Positions 5,626 to 5,720 of a stretch of 5,720 bases of DNA are shown piece after piece (position 1 is the stretch's first letter; each line of letters starts with the position of its first letter). The stretch comes from Planctomycetaceae bacterium (GTDB lineage: Bacteria; Planctomycetota; Planctomycetia; Pirellulales; Thermoguttaceae). Made by a program: the position numbers and the translations under genes. Location: positions 1 through 5,720 of the forward strand of contig WRCR01000278.1 in the NCBI GenBank assembly GCA_009783865.1, given 5' to 3'. The notes under the pieces are model-generated. The model was not told the origin of the DNA. It ran no database searches and worked only from the letters and a program-made list of their open reading frames with translations.

Positions 5626-5720
5626 GGGTGCGTAAAAAAATAACCTATCGCATTTTATGTTTTTTAATGGTATAGTTCCATTCGCCGTGGAAGTCATGTT
5701 TCTTGACACCGACGGCTTTG
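5626..5720 (-). mobile_element. End of an ISAzo13-family insertion sequence inserted in tnpB (continues past window)
   Basis: The tnpB homology stops at 5625 and the bases from 5626 begin GGGTGCGTAAAAAAATAAC. This is followed after a few bases by the stop codon and C-terminus of a different transposase running inward from the right edge. An element end 19 bases from a transposase stop is the usual arrangement for an insertion sequence. The GGGTGCG end is the candidate terminal inverted repeat; its partner and any target duplication lie beyond the window. Confidence 0.65.
5645..5719 (-). CDS. ISAzo13-family transposase, C-terminal 24 residues (5' part outside window)
   Basis: Reading leftward from 5719 in a frame different from tnpB gives KAVGVKKHDFHGEWNYTI followed by a short basic tail and a TAG at 5645-5647. 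The FHGEWNYTI ending is characteristic of ISAzo13-type (Rhodopirellula transposase, DDE) proteins, which are abundant in planctomycetes. Only the extreme C-terminus is visible, so nothing can be said about the catalytic DDE residues or whether the full gene is intact. The call rests on this one short motif, recognised from memory. Confidence 0.65.
   Translation of the reverse strand, partial: KAVGVKKHDFHGEWNYTIKKHKMR

Noticed and set aside
5626..5709. GTG start at 5707-5709 giving a 179-residue TnpB-like protein
   Set aside because: The first 28 codons are the end of the ISAzo13-type element read in the wrong frame, and there is no ribosome site. The TnpB similarity starts only at 5625.
1..5720. 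CRISPR array, tRNA, rRNA or phage genes
   Set aside because: No regularly spaced repeats, no cloverleaf or rRNA-like conserved blocks, and no structural phage proteins were seen on either strand.

Overview
The window looks like chromosomal DNA of a planctomycete with moderate GC. Three things point there: a DUF1559 (H-X9-DG type) protein, a tail-anchored helix-turn-helix protein with a long acidic linker, and the 3' end of an ISAzo13-type transposase (the 'Rhodopirellula transposase' DDE family). All three are typical of that phylum. The assignment is by recognition of families, not by a search.

Layout from left to right. The C-terminal part of an ABC-2 type permease (+) enters at the left edge and meets a DUF1559 membrane protein (-) tail to tail, 25 bases apart. 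A 194-base divergent region carries promoter-like sequences and leads into hemB (+), which encodes porphobilinogen synthase of haem biosynthesis. hemB converges, with only 12 bases between stops, on a two-gene minus-strand unit. That unit is a 145-residue single-pass membrane protein of unknown function followed, 42 bases later, by a 390-residue protein with an N-terminal DNA-binding fold, an acidic linker and a C-terminal membrane anchor. A 292-base AT-rich divergent region separates this pair from rnhA (+), which encodes ribonuclease HI and starts at TTG.

The right end is mobile DNA. The 3' part of an IS200/IS605-type tnpB gene (-) lies tail to tail with rnhA. It is cut off at about base 5625, just before the codons of its RuvC-II motif. 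From about 5626 onward the sequence is the end of a second element, whose transposase C-terminus can be read in a different frame. The simplest reading is an ISAzo13-family element inserted into tnpB, with the rest of both beyond the window.

The housekeeping genes (hemB, rnhA) appear intact, with all catalytic residues visible. The genes do not form one pathway; their orientation alternates and only the 145-residue/HTH pair looks like an operon. The least understood parts are that pair, the DUF1559 protein with an unusual multi-pass N-terminus, and the nested transposon junction.
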